NCBI RefSeq assembly: GCF_011927955.1
Contig: NZ_JAATJN010000001.1
Coordinates: 620,001 to 684,000, forward strand
Length of the DNA stretch: 64,000 nt
Source: Brevibacterium marinum
Lineage (GTDB): Bacteria > Actinomycetota > Actinomycetes > Actinomycetales > Brevibacteriaceae
Direction: 5' to 3'
The notes beneath the pieces are model-generated. The model was given only the letters and a program-made list of their open reading frames with translations, had not been told where the DNA came from and ran no database searches. Of this stretch, positions 32,420 to 41,398 are shown one piece after another (position 1 is the first letter of the stretch; every line of letters starts with the position of its first letter). A program made the translations under genes and the position numbers.

Positions 32420-33505
32420 TCAGACGGTCGCGGCCACCTCGGCGTCTGAGAAGGTCGAGGTGTCGATGACGGCACGGAAGTACACGTCCCCGGCGACGAC
32501 GCGGTCGTATGTCGCGTCCGCTTCGTCGATGCCGACGGTCTCGATCTTTGCCGCGATGTCGTGCTTCGCGCAGAAGTCGAGCATCTCCTGGGTCTCGGCG
32601 ATGCCGCCGATCATCGATCCGGCCAGCACCTTGGAACCGCCGATCACGGAGGCGAAGGACAGCTGCTGCTTCTCCGGGGGCATGCCGACGACGGTCATGA
32701 CACCACGCGGCTTGAGCAGACTCAGGTACTTGTCGACCGGAATGTCGGCGCTGATCGTGTTGAGGAGGAGGTCGAACTCTCCGCGGTGCTCGCGGAAGAA
32801 GTCCTCCTCTGTCGTCGCGAGCATCTGCTTCGCACCGAGTTCGAGGGCCGCCTTCTCCTTATTCAGGGTGCGGGAGAGGACGGTGACGTCCGCACCCATG
32901 GCGACGGCGATCTGGACGCCCATGTGGCCGAGTCCGCCGAGTCCCAGCACGGCGACCTTCTTCGGGGCGCCGTCCTTGGTCTCGCCGACTCCCCAGCGAT
33001 TGAGCGGTGCGTAGGTGGTGATTCCGGCGCACAGCAGCGGGGCTGCGACGTCGAAGTCGAGGGCATCGGGGATTCGGCAGACGAAGCCCTCGTTGACGAC
33101 GACCTTCTCGGAATAGCCGCCCTGGGTGATGGTGCCGTCGACGTCGGTGACGTTGTAGGTGCCGACGTTGCCGTTCAGACAGTTCTGCTCCTGGCCGGCC
33201 CGGCACTCCTCGCACTCTCCGCAGGAGTTGACCATGCAGCCCACGCCCACGCGATCGCCGACCTTCCAGTCGGTGACCTCGCTGCCGACGGCTTCGACGA
33301 CGCCGGCGATCTCGTGGCCGACGGTCAGGGGGAAGTTCGCCTCGCCCCATTCGTTGCGGATGGTGTGGATGTCGCTGTGGCAGATTCCGGCCGCCCTGAT
33401 GTCGATGACGACGTCATCGGCCCTGGGGTCGCGGCGCTCGATGTTCGCGACGCGGAAGGGCCGGTCGGGGCCGGTCTTCTGCAGTGCCTTGACGGTGAAA
33501 GTCAT
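32420..33505 (-). CDS. Zinc-dependent NAD(P) alcohol dehydrogenase
   Basis: A 361-residue medium-chain dehydrogenase of the cinnamyl-alcohol/AdhC type. Catalytic-zinc ligands lie in GICHSDIH (Cys) and VGHEIAGVVEAVG (His-Glu). The structural zinc loop CGECEECRAGQEQNC has all four Cys. The nucleotide motif is VLGLGGLGHMGVQ. AGGAG precedes the ATG at 33505. Probable substrates are aliphatic or aryl aldehydes with NADPH. The gene is single and has no regulator next to it. Confidence 0.9.
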   Translation of the reverse strand: MTFTVKALQKTGPDRPFRVANIERRDPRADDVVIDIRAAGICHSDIHTIRNEWGEANFPLTVGHEIAGVVEAVGSEVTDWKVGDRVGVGCMVNSCGECEECRAGQEQNCLNGNVGTYNVTDVDGTITQGGYSEKVVVNEGFVCRIPDALDFDVAAPLLCAGITTYAPLNRWGVGETKDGAPKKVAVLGLGGLGHMGVQIAVAMGADVTVLSRTLNKEKAALELGAKQMLATTEEDFFREHRGEFDLLLNTISADIPVDKYLSLLKPRGVMTVVGMPPEKQQLSFASVIGGSKVLAGSMIGGIAETQEMLDFCAKHDIAAKIETVGIDEADATYDRVVAGDVYFRAVIDTSTFSDAEVAATV

Positions 33506-33687
33506 GAGATCTCCTCTGTGGTCTTGCGATTCCGGGCGCTGTGGCGACTCCGAGTGCCTCGACGGCTCCGAACGGAACCGGAGACACCTCAAATGCAGCA
33601 CCGCTGATGGATCGCATATTCCCACGTCAACCGTGATCTCCGCCCCACGTGATCGTCCTTGGCCGCGCACGGTTCCTTCGCACCGCG

Positions 33688-35487
33688 CTAGTCCTTCTCG
33701 GCACGCTCGGAGATCGTGAGCTCGAGTGGGAAGTCCACGGGTGCGTTGCCGAACAGGAGCTTGCCCGCCGAGGCGGCCGCTTCCCTGATCGCGGCCGCCG
33801 CGGCCTCGGCGTGCTGTGCCGGGGAGTGCACGATGACCTCGTCATGCAGGAAGAACACGAGGTGGGCCTGCCGCGAGAACACCGGCCCGGAGGCTGTCGC
33901 CGAGGTGGTTCCCGGTTCCCCCTCGACCGTCGGAAGATCGACCGCCGGCAGCCGTGCCAGTCGCAGTCTGAGATCGGCCAGCCAGGCGAGCGCCCATTCG
34001 GCCGCGGTTCCCTGGACGACGAAGTTGCGGGTGAATCTCCCCTGGTCACCGGCTGCGCGACGGGCACGGTTCTCGTCGGCCGAGGTGGCGTCGAACCGGT
34101 TCGCCGCCCTCTGCACCCGGCTCCACCCCTCGCCGGGCACCGGAGATGTGCGACCGAGCCAGGTGGACACGACACCTCCGTTCGAGCCCACCTCGGCGGC
34201 GGAATCGACCAAGGACATCGCGGCGGGGAAACTCGCGCGCAGACGGGGCACGAGCCGCCCGCTGTCACCGGTCGTGGACCCATACATCGCGCCGAGGACG
34301 GCGATCTTCGCCTCCTGCCTGGTCGCGACGATGCCCTCGTCGACGAGTCCCGAGTAGAGGTCGCGGCCCCGTCCGGCCTCCGCCATGGCGCGGTCCCCGG
34401 CCATGGCGGCCAGCGCCCGCGGCTCGAGCTGGGCGACATCGGCCGAGACCAGCCGCCAGCCGGGGTCCGCGCGCAGGGCCGGGCGCAGCTGTCGGGGTAT
34501 CTGGAGAGCACCGCCGCCGCTGGCCGCCCAGCGCCCGGTGACGACTCCCCCGGGAACGTAGACGGGACGGTATCGACCCTCGTCGACCCATTCGTCGAGC
34601 CAGGCCCAGCCATTGGCGGACAGCAGCCGAGCCTGCTTCTTGTATTCCAGCAGGGGCGCGATGGCGGGATGCTCGCTCTCCTGCAGCTCCCATTTCGAGG
34701 TCGAGGCGACATTGATGCCAGCGGCGTGGAGGGAGTGGAGGAGTTTGACGTGGGAGTCGAGGTTCGCCCGCGGATCATCGAGGGCGGTGCGGACCTGTTC
34801 GGCCACGGCGAGCATCTTCTCCGGCTTCGCGTCCCCTGCCGGGCGAGGACCGAGCTCCTCAGCGAGGATCCGGTCGTGCTCCTCGACGTCCCAGGGCACC
34901 CCGGCCGCCTGCATCTCCGCGGCCACGAGACCGCCCGCGGACTCCGCGGCCAGGAGCAGACGCAGCCGTCCCGGATCGGCTGCGCTCGCGAGTGCAGCCG
35001 ATTGCCGGTCGAACTCGGCGAGGGCGGAATCGATGTCGTGCGGGACCTGCTTGATGCGGCTGCGGCGCTCGGTGACGTCGAAGAGTGCCTCGGCCTCGGG
35101 AGCGGCCGGCGCACTGACCGGGTCCGCGTCCCACTCCTCGGCAGCGGCCACGGCACCACCATCCCTCACGGACTCCGAGCGCATGAGGATCGCATGACTC
35201 AGCCGCAGGTCATGGCAGCGCTCGATCCGCACACCGGCGCTCAGCAGGGCGGGGCACCAGTTCGGGGCATCACTGAAGACCCACCTCGGCCGTCCTTGTG
35301 ACTCGCGCTCACGGACGAAGTCCGGCAGCTCGTCCGCGCCGAGGCGGTGGCTGCCGATCCGCACTCGATCGCCGTCGAGGTCCACGACGGCGAGCATGGA
35401 ACCCATTCCGCGCACACCACCGAGGCTGTCGTCGGGGGTACGACCGATCACACACCATTCATGGGAGCCGGCGGGTGGGGTGGTCAT
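33688..35487 (-). CDS. Short PolA-like DNA polymerase (3'-5' exonuclease-like/polymerase)
   Basis: A 599-residue family A polymerase with no 5' nuclease domain. Polymerase motif A is DVAQLEPRALAAMAG, motif B is in the KIAVLGAMYG region and motif C is FLHDEVIVHSP, all with the key Asp, Lys and Asp residues. The N-terminal 200 residues sit where the exonuclease domain should be but show no DxE pair, so proofreading is doubtful. GGAGG precedes the ATG at 35487. Actinobacteria carry this type as an extra polymerase beside full-length PolA, possibly for repair. It is single and divergent from the mevalonate operon. Confidence 0.83.
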   Translation of the reverse strand: MTTPPAGSHEWCVIGRTPDDSLGGVRGMGSMLAVVDLDGDRVRIGSHRLGADELPDFVRERESQGRPRWVFSDAPNWCPALLSAGVRIERCHDLRLSHAILMRSESVRDGGAVAAAEEWDADPVSAPAAPEAEALFDVTERRSRIKQVPHDIDSALAEFDRQSAALASAADPGRLRLLLAAESAGGLVAAEMQAAGVPWDVEEHDRILAEELGPRPAGDAKPEKMLAVAEQVRTALDDPRANLDSHVKLLHSLHAAGINVASTSKWELQESEHPAIAPLLEYKKQARLLSANGWAWLDEWVDEGRYRPVYVPGGVVTGRWAASGGGALQIPRQLRPALRADPGWRLVSADVAQLEPRALAAMAGDRAMAEAGRGRDLYSGLVDEGIVATRQEAKIAVLGAMYGSTTGDSGRLVPRLRASFPAAMSLVDSAAEVGSNGGVVSTWLGRTSPVPGEGWSRVQRAANRFDATSADENRARRAAGDQGRFTRNFVVQGTAAEWALAWLADLRLRLARLPAVDLPTVEGEPGTTSATASGPVFSRQAHLVFFLHDEVIVHSPAQHAEAAAAAIREAAASAGKLLFGNAPVDFPLELTISERAEKD

Positions 35488-35595
35488 GCCTCCACAGTAC
35501 TGCGAAGTGCATCTGAACCGCCGCCCGAGATCGTCGGCACCGTGGCCAGGGGAGCGTTCCTCGCGGATCGAATCGACGGCCGACGAACGCCCTGA

Positions 35596-35638
35596 CTCAC
35601 TCGCCGCCGGTGAGTGGAACCGGAGGACGGCATATGAT
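35596..35638 (+). promoter_or_regulatory. Probable mevalonate operon promoter and operator
   Basis: A -10-like TATGAT at 35633-35638 has GTGAGT as a weak -35 at 35610-35615. That -35 forms the right arm of the inverted repeat CTCAC (35596-35600)/GTGAG (35610-35614), with ACTC/GAGT just outside and inside. A regulator bound here would cover the -35. Confidence 0.45.
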
Positions 35639-35647
35639 GGAGTCATC

Positions 35648-35716
35648 ATGACTGCACCACAGAACCGCGCCCGCTGCGCAGCAGCGATCAGGCACGTTCC
35701 CGACGGCACCCACTGA
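35648..35716 (+). CDS. Possible 22-residue leader peptide of the mevalonate operon
   Basis: A 23-codon frame (MTAPQNRARCAAAIRHVPDG plus TH) begins 9 bases after the presumed -10 box, so its transcript would be almost leaderless. It ends 10 bases before the mvk ATG, which has no visible ribosome-binding site. Translation of the small frame could therefore feed ribosomes to mvk. There is no support beyond this spacing. Confidence 0.3.
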   Translation: MTAPQNRARCAAAIRHVPDGTH

Positions 35717-35726
35717 GCCGCACTGC

Positions 35727-36719
35727 ATGCACAACGACTCTCCACCCGACCCGGCAGCTGCCTTGAGTGCTCGAGGCGCTGTCCCGCGAACTGCCGCGCA
35801 GGGCCACGCTCATGCGAAGGCGATCCTCTTCGGTGAACACGCCGTGGTCTACGGTGCCCCCGCCCTCGCCGTGCCTCTGCACGGGCTCGGGGCGCAGGCC
35901 GATCTCCGCCTCACCCCAGGGCGCGAGACGCGCATCGAAAGCCAGCTGTTCGCCGGAACCGTCCAAGCGGCACCACAGCCGATGAGCCCCGTGGTCACAG
36001 GACTGCGCGCGGCCCTCGAGGCAACGGGAGATGCCGACGCCGAGGTGCAGCTGCGCATCCGCAGTTCGATTCCGCACAGTCGTGGCCTCGGTTCGAGCGC
36101 CGCGGTCGCCACCGCAGTCGCACGGGCCGCGGCTGATCTCCGCGACGTGGTGTTCGATGACGACACGCTCCACACCATCGTGACGAAAGCGGAGTCCGTT
36201 GCACACGGCCGACCCAGCGGCATCGACGCCCGCGCCGTTGCAGCACAGCTGCCCATCCGCTTCCGGGACGGTCGTGCCACCGCGATCAACGTCGGCCGGC
36301 GGCTGATCTTCGTGGTCGCGGACTCCGGCCATCATGGCTCCACCGCCGAGGCGGTCGCCGGCGTCCACGCACTGCGCGCCGCCCAACCGACGACCGTCAG
36401 GGCTGCGATCTCCCGACTCGCAGAGCTCACAGAGCACGCGGTCGACGATGTACGATCCGGTGACCTCGCCGCTCTCGGTTCGCGGATGTCCGATGCCCAC
36501 CGGGTCCTGGCGAGCATCGCAGTCAGCACCCCGGCCCTCGATGCGCTCGTCGAAGCGGCACTCGCCTCCGGAGCGTACGGAGCCAAGCTCACGGGCGGCG
36601 GTCTGGGAGGCTGTATCCTCGCCCTCGCCGACTCGGATGAACAGGCCGAACACTTGGCGCTTGCGCTGCGCATCGCCGGAGCCCCACGCACCTGGACAAC
36701 GGAGATTTCCACGACATGA
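35727..36719 (+). CDS. mvk: Mevalonate kinase
   Basis: A 330-residue GHMP kinase that phosphorylates mevalonate at C5. GHAHAKAILFGEHAVVYGAPA is the substrate-binding start. The ATP loop IPHSRGLGSSAAVATA is motif 2, with the catalytic Asp in GRPSGIDAR. Motif 3 is AKLTGGGLGGC. The first 25 residues are a low-complexity extension. It overlaps mvaD by 4 bp. No Shine-Dalgarno sequence precedes the ATG; a short upstream frame may couple translation. It is the first of four genes of the lower mevalonate pathway. Confidence 0.92.
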   Translation: MHNDSPPDPAAALSARGAVPRTAAQGHAHAKAILFGEHAVVYGAPALAVPLHGLGAQADLRLTPGRETRIESQLFAGTVQAAPQPMSPVVTGLRAALEATGDADAEVQLRIRSSIPHSRGLGSSAAVATAVARAAADLRDVVFDDDTLHTIVTKAESVAHGRPSGIDARAVAAQLPIRFRDGRATAINVGRRLIFVVADSGHHGSTAEAVAGVHALRAAQPTTVRAAISRLAELTEHAVDDVRSGDLAALGSRMSDAHRVLASIAVSTPALDALVEAALASGAYGAKLTGGGLGGCILALADSDEQAEHLALALRIAGAPRTWTTEISTT

Positions 36720-37780
36720 GAACGACAACCGCTCGCGCGTACCCGAACATCGCGCTCATCAAATACTGGGGCAAACGCGACGAGGCTCGAATTCTCCCAG
36801 CGGCAGGCAGCCTGTCCATGACGCTCGACGCCTTCGAGACGACGACCACGGTCATACCGACACCTGACGGTGTTGCCGACACCCTTGAACTCGACGGTCA
36901 ACCCGCCGACGAGGAGGCGACACGACGCATCGCCGCGTTCCTCGACCACGTCCGGGCACTGGCCGGCTCCGAGCAGAAGGTCATGGTGGCCTCGCGCAAC
37001 TCGGTGCCCACCGGAGCGGGCCTGGCCTCGTCCGCATCCGGCTTCGCCGCCCTCGCGACCGCGGCCGCTGCCGCCTTCGAACTCGACCTCGACACCCGCG
37101 ATCTCAGCCGCCTCGCCCGACTCGGCTCGGGCTCGGCCTGCCGTTCGGTGCTGCCCGGTGTGTCCGTCTGGCATGCGGGCGACGATGAGACCTCGTTCGC
37201 CGAGCCCGTCAGCGCACCCGACATGCGGATGGTGGTTCTCACCGTCGATCGCGGACGCAAGCCGATATCGAGCCGCAGCGCCATGCGTCTCACCGCCGCC
37301 ACCTCACCCTTCTACGATGCCTGGGTGGCTTCGACCGAAACGAGCCTGTCGGCAATGATCGACGCCTGCAGCGAAGGCGACTTCACGAGGATCGGTGAGA
37401 TCACGGAGTCGCACGCACTGCGGATGCATGCCCTCATCCAGTCGACGACCCCGCCGATCCGGTTCCTCCGTCCGCAGAGCGTGGCCATCTTCGACGCGGT
37501 CGAGAAGCTGCGCGAGAACGGACTCGAGGCCTATTCCACAGCGGACGCAGGACCCAATGTCGTGGTCCTCGTCAGGCCCGAGAACACCGAGGCCGTCGCA
37601 CGGGCGCTCGAGGGACTCGGCGACATCCGCATCGTCGGTCCGGGCCCTGGAGCTCAGCTGCTGCCCGAAGGCTCAGAGGTACCCTCGGGCGCCGAGGTAC
37701 CCGAGGGTTCAGAGGGACCCGAAGGTGCAGAGATATCCGAGGGCACAGAGGCCCCGGGATCGAAGGAGGGGAGGCAATGA
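36716..37780 (+). CDS. mvaD: Diphosphomevalonate decarboxylase
   Basis: A 354-residue GHMP-fold enzyme that makes isopentenyl diphosphate from diphosphomevalonate with ATP. Signatures are AYPNIALIKYWGKRD near the start, SVPTGAGLASSASGFAALA as the ATP loop, the GSGSACRSVLPG block and the TADAGPNVVVL motif. After residue 318 a tail of five 6-residue units (GSEVPS, GAEVPE, GSEGPE, GAEISE, GTEAPG) is coded by an 18-bp tandem repeat and is not part of the enzyme fold. Overlaps of 4 bp on both sides show tight coupling with mvk and the phosphomevalonate kinase gene. Confidence 0.93.
   Translation: MRTTTARAYPNIALIKYWGKRDEARILPAAGSLSMTLDAFETTTTVIPTPDGVADTLELDGQPADEEATRRIAAFLDHVRALAGSEQKVMVASRNSVPTGAGLASSASGFAALATAAAAAFELDLDTRDLSRLARLGSGSACRSVLPGVSVWHAGDDETSFAEPVSAPDMRMVVLTVDRGRKPISSRSAMRLTAATSPFYDAWVASTETSLSAMIDACSEGDFTRIGEITESHALRMHALIQSTTPPIRFLRPQSVAIFDAVEKLRENGLEAYSTADAGPNVVVLVRPENTEAVARALEGLGDIRIVGPGPGAQLLPEGSEVPSGAEVPEGSEGPEGAEISEGTEAPGSKEGRQ
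37670..37759 (+). repeat. Five 18-bp in-frame repeats at the mvaD end
   Basis: Five imperfect 18-bp units encode the acidic Gly-x-Glu-x-x-x tail of MvaD. The catalytic fold is complete before them. Repeat number probably differs between strains because each unit keeps the frame. Confidence 0.8.
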
Positions 37781-38868
37781 TCGAGAAACGTGCTCCCGGC
37801 AAACTCTTCGTCGCCGGAGAATACGCCGTCGTCGAACCCGGCCAACCCGCCGTGCTCGTCGCAGTCGACCGCTGCATCACGGTGCGGCTCACGGAAAGCC
37901 AGGATGCAGGTCGCGTTCACTCGAGCGAATACGGCCAGGCCCCGCTGGTCTGGGTCCGCGACGAGAACGGCGAGAACATCGTCCTCGAACACCGACCGGC
38001 CGATTATGTGCTCTCAGCGATCTCCATCGTCGAAGAGCTGCGCTCCAGCTTCGGCGCGCCCCCGCGCTACTTCGACCTCGACATCTCCAGCGAACTCGAT
38101 GACGCCAGCGGCCGGAAGTTCGGTCTCGGCTCCTCGGGCGCGGTGACGGTGGCCACAATCGCAGCCCTCGACGAGTTCTACGCCCTGGGACTGACCCGCA
38201 CAGAACGCTACAAGCTCGCCCTGCTCGCGACGATCGCCATCGCCCCCAACGCATCGGGCGGGGATCTCGCAGCGAGCACCTTCGGCGGGTGGATCCGCTA
38301 TTCCTCACCGGACCGGGCGGCTCTGAAGCTTCACCGCGAAGTCCACGGAGTCGCCTCGGCGCTGCATTGCAGCGAATGGGCAGGGTCCGGGGCCACCCGC
38401 ATCATCCCACCCGAATCCCTGCGCCTGCTCGTCGGCTGGACCGGTTCCCCGGCTTCGACGGAGCACCTCGTCAAACGCGTGCACACCCCCGGCGATGAGA
38501 AGCCCCTCCCGTTCGAATCGTTCACGTCCGAGAGCCGCGCCTGCGTCGATGCTCTCGTCGACGCCTTCGATCAGGACGACGCGGCCGTCGCCCTCGAGAA
38601 CATCCGGCAGACACGCCGACTGCTCCAGCGACTCGGCGAGTCCTCGGGCAGTCGGATCGAAACCGATCAGCTGCGCTTGCTGTGCGATATCGCCGAGACC
38701 TACGGTGCCGCGGCCAAGCCCTCGGGCGCCGGCGGCGGCGACTGCGGCATCGCCCTCTCCGACGCAAGCCTGCCGACAATCGACATCCTCCGCGAATGGG
38801 AGCGCCACGGCATCCAGCGCCTCAGCCTCTCCCCACACCGAGCAGAAGGCGGCATCGATGAATTCTGA
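37777..38868 (+). CDS. Phosphomevalonate kinase
   Basis: A 363-residue GHMP kinase of the bacterial PMK type, converting phosphomevalonate to diphosphomevalonate. APGKLFVAGEYAVVEPGQPA is the family start. KFGLGSSGAVTVATI is the ATP loop, with NASGGDLAASTFGGW as the substrate block and KPSGAGGGDCGIAL as motif 3. It is the third gene of the operon. An 11-bp overlap with fni links the two. The order mvk-mvaD-pmk-fni is the same as in the Streptomyces CL190 mevalonate cluster. Confidence 0.92.
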   Translation: MIEKRAPGKLFVAGEYAVVEPGQPAVLVAVDRCITVRLTESQDAGRVHSSEYGQAPLVWVRDENGENIVLEHRPADYVLSAISIVEELRSSFGAPPRYFDLDISSELDDASGRKFGLGSSGAVTVATIAALDEFYALGLTRTERYKLALLATIAIAPNASGGDLAASTFGGWIRYSSPDRAALKLHREVHGVASALHCSEWAGSGATRIIPPESLRLLVGWTGSPASTEHLVKRVHTPGDEKPLPFESFTSESRACVDALVDAFDQDDAAVALENIRQTRRLLQRLGESSGSRIETDQLRLLCDIAETYGAAAKPSGAGGGDCGIALSDASLPTIDILREWERHGIQRLSLSPHRAEGGIDEF

Positions 38869-39958
38869 GACACCGGACAACGGCTCCTCCCGCCCAGGAC
38901 GCAAGGATGACCATGTGCGCCTGGCATCGGAGCAGCGCGGCGACGCCCCGCCGCGCACCGACTACGACGACCTCGAGTTCGTCCACCATGCCCTGGCCGG
39001 GACGAATCCCGAACGGGTCGACCTGTCGGTGACCGTCGGCGATTGGACCTGGCCGACCCCCTTCTACGTCAATGGCATGACCGGGGGCACCGAGACCACG
39101 GCCCGGATCAACCGTGACCTCGCGATCGCGGCCGCCGAAACCGGGATGCCGATGGCCTGCGGCTCGATGAGCGTGGCGCTCGAGGATCCGATCGCCGCAC
39201 AGGGATTCACCGTGATCCGCGAGGAGAATCCGAATGGATTCGTCATGGCCAACCTCGGCGCCGGACGCGGCCCAGAGGATGCCAGGCGAGCGGTCGGGCT
39301 CCTCAACGCCGACGCTCTCCAGATCCACCTCAACCCGGTGCAGGAGACCGCAATGCCCGAGGGCACCCGCGATTTCTCCGAATGGGCGCACGGACTCGAA
39401 CGCATCGTCGAGGCATGCCCCGTGCCCGTCGTCGTCAAGGAGGTCGGGTTCGGGCTGAGCAGGCCCACCCTGGAGCTCCTGGAGTCGATCGGCGTGCGAC
39501 TGGCCGATGTCAGCGGCGCCGGTGGCACCGATTTCCTGCGCATCGAGAACGCCCGCAGCACGGGCAGCGACTTCTCGATGCTCTCGGGGTTCGGGCAGTC
39601 GGCACTGGCCTGCCTGCTCGACGCACCTGCGCGCTCCCCTGTGCTTCTCGCCTCGGGCGGTGTGCGTCACCCCTACGACGTCGTCAAGGCACTCGCCTGC
39701 GGAGCCAGAGCCGTCGGGGTCGCCGGGACGTTCCTCCAGGCGGTGATCGATGGCGGCGCCGAGGGGCTCGTCGAGGTCGTGAACACGTGGCAGGCTCAGA
39801 CGCGGGCACTGTTCGCTCTGCTCGGAGCCGAACGCGCCGACGACCTGACCCGCACGGATCTGCTCACACGCGGCCGTCTCGGGGAGTTCTGCCGTCTGCG
39901 TGGAATCGATGTCGAGGCGCTGTCTCGCCGCTCGCAGAACCGTTTTCCGGCACCCTGA
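38858..39958 (+). CDS. fni: Type 2 isopentenyl-diphosphate delta-isomerase
   Basis: A 366-residue FMN- and NADPH-dependent isomerase interconverting IPP and DMAPP. RKDDHVRLA at the start, NGMTGGTETTARINRDLA, the GSMSVAL and ANLGAG blocks, QIHLNPVQE with the catalytic Gln, KEVGFG, DVSGAGGTDFLRIE and ASGGVRHPYDVVKALACGA are all present. The ATG at 38858 lies inside the end of the kinase gene. In CL190 the HMG-CoA reductase and synthase genes follow; here the operon ends and a tRNA gene is convergent, so those two enzymes must be encoded elsewhere. Confidence 0.94.
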   Translation: MNSETPDNGSSRPGRKDDHVRLASEQRGDAPPRTDYDDLEFVHHALAGTNPERVDLSVTVGDWTWPTPFYVNGMTGGTETTARINRDLAIAAAETGMPMACGSMSVALEDPIAAQGFTVIREENPNGFVMANLGAGRGPEDARRAVGLLNADALQIHLNPVQETAMPEGTRDFSEWAHGLERIVEACPVPVVVKEVGFGLSRPTLELLESIGVRLADVSGAGGTDFLRIENARSTGSDFSMLSGFGQSALACLLDAPARSPVLLASGGVRHPYDVVKALACGARAVGVAGTFLQAVIDGGAEGLVEVVNTWQAQTRALFALLGAERADDLTRTDLLTRGRLGEFCRLRGIDVEALSRRSQNRFPAP

Positions 39959-40007
39959 GCTCCGCTTTCCGACACTCTGAGAACCGCATTCCGGCATCGG
40001 ACACGAA

Positions 40008-40051
40008 ACAGCCCTCCACCTCGGCCCCGAAGGGCCCCGGTGAAGGGCTGT
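40008..40051. terminator. Hairpin between fni and tRNA-Leu
   Basis: ACAGCCCT (40008-40015) and AGGGCTGT (40044-40051) are the outer arms, and GGCCC/GGGCC close a CGAA loop in the middle. On the minus strand the hairpin is followed by TTTC, so it most likely ends the tRNA transcript 10 bases after the mature 3' end. It also serves the mevalonate operon. Confidence 0.75.
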
Positions 40052-40060
40052 CGTCCACTG

Positions 40061-40144
<84 letters not shown>

Positions 40145-40543
40145 GAACAAGAGAAAACTCTAGCATCGAGGCGGGCAATCATGAAACTCGGATCGGAGGA
40201 AACGCCCGAAACGTGTCGACGTTCACATTCACACCATCGAACTTCGCACACGGCTCGTGACGCGCCGCACAATCGCCATGACATCAGCGCTCGTCAGAGG
40301 CTCAAGCAGTACTCAGCACCGCCTCTCAAGCTGGACGGCCACCGGGAATCCGGGCAGAGCTCGGTCCCGAAATGGGCGGTGACGTGAGTTGAGAGCTTCA
40401 CCGCGTTAGGATTGGGTGTTGGTGTCTCCACCTCGGTGTCCTTCTCCGGGATCGGATTCACCGGGACAGACCCGTTCGGACACTCGGTCCGAGCTGGTGG
40501 CGAACGGTTCGTCACACGTACGACACCTGGATGAGGAGGTGCC
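40145..40543. promoter_or_regulatory. Leader region of the fhaA-pknA operon
   Basis: This 399-bp gap holds the tRNA promoter (minus strand) and the promoter of the large cell-wall operon. A -10-like TAGGAT at 40406-40411 is the only candidate I see, with a poor -35. A GGAGG box lies just before the fhaA ATG. No small gene or riboswitch is evident. Confidence 0.35.
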
Positions 40544-41398
40544 ATGGGGATTCTCGATCGTTTCGAGAAGGGGTTGGAGAATGTCGTCAATGGTGCCTTC
40601 GCCAAGGCGTTCCGCTCGCAGGTGGAACCGGTCGAACTCGCCGGCTCACTGCGACGGGAGGCCGACAACAAGGCCGCGGTGGTCTCACGCGGTCGGACGC
40701 TGACCGCCAACCACTACATGATCGAGCTGTCACCGACGGACTACGACCGTCTCTCCGACTTGGAGAACGAACTCCGCTCCGACCTGCGCCAGGTCATCGG
40801 CGATCACGCGGTCGAGCAGGCCTACAGCTTCGTCGGCCCCGTCTCCGTCGAATTCGCCGAAGCCGACGACCTCGACACCGGGATGTACCGTGTCGTATCG
40901 AGTACCCAGCGACCCGACGGATCACCTGCGGCACAGCCCGCCAACCGCGGCGGCTACGATCCGGTCTCGCGCTCACACAACATCGTCGGTGAGGGGCAGG
41001 CGAACTCCGGTTCCCGTCCGGTCCCTCCCAGACGCACCCCCGAGCCGGCAGCCGCGAGCAGACCCGCATCGGCGCCCGTACGACAGTCCGCGTCGGCCAG
41101 AGCCCGCACGATCACTGCGAGTGTGACCATCCACGGACACAGCTACGACCTCCATCAGGGGACGAACGTCTTCGGCCGTTCCTCCTCCAGCTCCGACTAC
41201 GTCATCGACGACCCCGGCGTCTCCCGCCGGCACTTCGAGATCACCGTCGAACGCGATCACGCGGTCGCAGCCGACCTCGGATCGACCAACGGCACCCTTC
41301 TGCGCGGACGCAAGCTCACCTCGGCGAACCTGACCGACGGTGACGTCCTTCTGGCCGGAGACGCAGAGGTCCGCTATAGCGAACAGGACGCCCAGTGA
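40544..41398 (+). CDS. fhaA: FHA-domain protein FhaA
   Basis: A 284-residue protein that binds phosphothreonine and takes part in control of peptidoglycan synthesis downstream of PknA/PknB. The DUF3662 domain is at about 1-115 (ILDRFEKGLENVVNGAFAK) and the FHA domain at about 185-280, with the phospho-binding residues in NVFGRSSSSSDYVIDDPGVS, RRHFEI and LGSTNGTLLRG. The mycobacterial FhaA is about 530 residues because of a long Gln/Gly/Tyr-rich linker; here the linker is only about 70 residues. GAGGAGG precedes the ATG. It is the first gene of an operon whose members all overlap by 4 bp. Confidence 0.92.
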   Translation: MGILDRFEKGLENVVNGAFAKAFRSQVEPVELAGSLRREADNKAAVVSRGRTLTANHYMIELSPTDYDRLSDLENELRSDLRQVIGDHAVEQAYSFVGPVSVEFAEADDLDTGMYRVVSSTQRPDGSPAAQPANRGGYDPVSRSHNIVGEGQANSGSRPVPPRRTPEPAAASRPASAPVRQSASARARTITASVTIHGHSYDLHQGTNVFGRSSSSSDYVIDDPGVSRRHFEITVERDHAVAADLGSTNGTLLRGRKLTSANLTDGDVLLAGDAEVRYSEQDAQ

